Positions 62,674-64,000 of a DNA stretch of 64,000 bases are shown piece by piece. The position numbers and the translations under genes were made by a program. Every line of letters begins with the position of its first letter. Position 1 is the first letter of the stretch. The DNA comes from an uncultured Allobosea sp. GTDB lineage: Bacteria > Pseudomonadota > Alphaproteobacteria > Rhizobiales > Beijerinckiaceae. Below the pieces are notes generated by a model. It was not told where the DNA came from, did no database searches, and saw only the letters and a list, made by a program, of their open reading frames with translations. The stretch is from assembly GCF_945956895.1 (NCBI RefSeq), contig NZ_CAMFJF010000005.1, positions 62,001 through 126,000 on the forward strand. Reading direction: 5' to 3'.

Positions 62674-64000
62674 ATGGGTGTTTTCAGTGCGCTGACCACG
62701 GCGGTTTCGGGAATGACGGCGCAGTCCTATGCGCTCGAGAACATCTCCGGAAACATCGCCAACTCGCGGACGGCGGGCTACAAGCGGGTCGACACCGCCT
62801 TTGCCGATCTCGTGCCGGACGCGGCGTTGCGGCGGCAGGTCGCCGGTTCGGTCCAGGCTTTCAGCCAGGCGACGAACTCGATCCAGGGCGATCTCAACCC
62901 GACCCGCATCGACACCAATATCGCGATCAACGGCGATGGCTTCTTCGTGGTCGACCAGCGCGCGAGCGGTGTCGGCGCCAATACCCAGTTCGCCAATTCG
63001 AACCTCTACACCCGCCGCGGCGATTTCGACTTCGACGCGAACGGCTATCTGGTTAACGGCGCGGGCTACTACCTCAAGGGCCTGAAGATCGACCAGGTGA
63101 CCGGCCAGCTCATCGGCACGCAGCCTGACGTCCTGCGCATCACCAAGGAGCAGTTCCCGGCCAAGGCGACGACCTCGATCGAGTATCGCGCCAATATCCC
63201 GGCCGTGCCGGCGACGACGCAGAAGACGCAAGGCGGCACGGAGTTCCTGAACCCCGCTTCGGTCACGGCGGCCGGCACGGCGCCGAACCCCTATGCCGCC
63301 AACGCTGCGGTGATGGGCAACAATATCAGCAGCTTCCTGGCGACCTCGATCCCCGGCGGCTCGGTGACCGTCTATGATACGCTCGGCAAGGCGACCAGCG
63401 TCGAGATGCGCTGGGCCAAGATCGACAACGGCAACCCCGCGGCGGTGCCGCCGACGACCGGCACCTGGGGGCTGTTCGTGGCCCAGGATACCAGCGCAAC
63501 CGGCGCCGGCCAGGTCGCCTATGTCCAGACCGGCCAGAACGTCACCTTCGGCACTACCGGCCAGATGGTCACGCCGGCTACCGGCGATATCACGCTGCCG
63601 ACCATGACGATCAACGGCACCACCATCACCGGCATCAACCTGACGACCGGCGGCAACGGCGTCACCCAGAACGGCGACGTCAGCGGCCAGATCGATGCGC
63701 GCAGCATCCGCCAGGACGGCTACACCGCCGGCACGCTCGACCGTGTCACGGTCTCGGCCGAGGGCCAGGTGATCGGCACCTTCAGCAACGGCCAGGTCGT
63801 GGCGCTCGCCCAGGTCTCGGTCGCCCGCTTCAACGCCGACAACTCGCTGAAGCGCCTCGATGGCGGCGCCTTCGAGGAGACGATCGAATCCGGCCCGCCG
63901 ATCATCGGTCTCGGCACCTCGCAGATGGTCGGCGGCAGCGTCGAGCAGTCGAACACCGACATTGCCGACGAATTCTCCAAGATGATCGTCACCCAGCAGG
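62674..64000 (+). CDS. flgE: Flagellar hook protein FlgE, N-terminal part (3' end outside window)
   Basis: The frame from ATG 62674 is open to the right edge, giving 442 residues. It starts GVFSALTTAVSGMTAQSYAL and has ENISGNIANSRTAGYKR, the rod/hook basal motif, and NIAINGDGFFVVDQR, the FlgE/F/G core. The variable outer domain follows (about residues 170-370), and the last visible part, SQMVGGSVEQSNTDIADEFS, begins the C-terminal helix. FlgE polymerises into the flagellar hook. The C terminus and other flagellar genes lie beyond the window. Confidence 0.94.
   Translation, partial: MGVFSALTTAVSGMTAQSYALENISGNIANSRTAGYKRVDTAFADLVPDAALRRQVAGSVQAFSQATNSIQGDLNPTRIDTNIAINGDGFFVVDQRASGVGANTQFANSNLYTRRGDFDFDANGYLVNGAGYYLKGLKIDQVTGQLIGTQPDVLRITKEQFPAKATTSIEYRANIPAVPATTQKTQGGTEFLNPASVTAAGTAPNPYAANAAVMGNNISSFLATSIPGGSVTVYDTLGKATSVEMRWAKIDNGNPAAVPPTTGTWGLFVAQDTSATGAGQVAYVQTGQNVTFGTTGQMVTPATGDITLPTMTINGTTITGINLTTGGNGVTQNGDVSGQIDARSIRQDGYTAGTLDRVTVSAEGQVIGTFSNGQVVALAQVSVARFNADNSLKRLDGGAFEETIESGPPIIGLGTSQMVGGSVEQSNTDIADEFSKMIVTQQ

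Overview
The window is high-GC bacterial chromosome from an alphaproteobacterium, most likely order Hyphomicrobiales (Rhizobiales). I infer this from the style of the ilvI/ilvH/ilvC proteins, the PuuD/HiuH/PuuE-UraD urate route, DUF4239, DUF924 and DUF1275 proteins, a YcjX/YcjF pair, and the dispersed palindromic repeats typical of such genomes. A Bosea-like genus is a guess. Gene order looks chromosomal: I see no integrase, transposase, phage module or CRISPR array.

Layout. 1-4.7 kb: 3' end of a DegP-type protease, a small cupin, serB and miaA back to back, and a diguanylate cyclase. 4.8-13.2 kb: branched-chain amino acid genes. These are an attenuator-type leader and ilvI, then a racemase-family gene and a GST-family gene, ilvH, an AraC regulator, a HAD dehalogenase, DUF924, and a TetR regulator directly upstream of ilvC. 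13.5-18.7 kb: small and envelope proteins and a NitT/TauT-type ABC transporter split by an inverted DUF4239 gene. 18.8-25.2 kb: an NTF2-like protein and a five-gene run (pdxY, EEP phosphatase, PhzF, Nudix, M3 peptidase). 25.6-30.7 kb: XRE-SulP, a lipoprotein, DUF1275, then leuA behind a second attenuator whose leader peptide is rich in Leu codons. 31-40 kb: an NCS2 xanthine/uracil permease, tRNA-Lys(CTT), MgtC, a Pro-rich small protein, an M20 peptidase, an orphan SNF2-like helicase, and the urate catabolic set puuE-uraD fusion, hiuH and puuD. 40.5-47 kb: a YfhO-like membrane protein, a TrxR-type ferredoxin-NADP reductase, GlcG-like, BON-LysM, rhodanese and DUF3829 proteins. 47-51.3 kb: a molybdenum hydroxylase large subunit followed by two c-type cytochrome genes. 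51.3-62.5 kb: HAD, XRE-cupin, EamA, SDR, an LpxH-like phosphoesterase with a glycosyltransferase, a Kef-type antiporter, MoxR, SixA-like, YcjX and YcjF. 62.67 kb to the end: the 5' part of flgE behind a sigma-54-like promoter.

How the genes work together. ilvI, ilvH, ilvC and leuA supply steps of Val/Ile/Leu synthesis. The sequence shows three different apparent controls: a ribosome-mediated attenuator before ilvI, another before leuA, and a palindromic operator at the start site of tetR-ilvC. The purine genes could import xanthine or uracil and convert urate to allantoate (PuuD, HiuH, UraD domain, PuuE domain), but no xanthine dehydrogenase of the XdhAB type is seen.

Repeats. At least six families of intergenic palindromic repeats, called A to F here, occur in about 17 copies, always outside genes. 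A = arms CGTCATTGCGAG.../...CGCAATGACG. B = CCCTCATCCTGAGGAG. C = CGTCATGCTCGGG with CCCGAGAATGACG. D = GTCATCCCGG with CCGGGATGAC. E = GTCATCCCGTGCGCGCTGC. F = CCCCTCTCCC. One A copy sits inside an F copy. A seventh palindromic element, G, is seen once.
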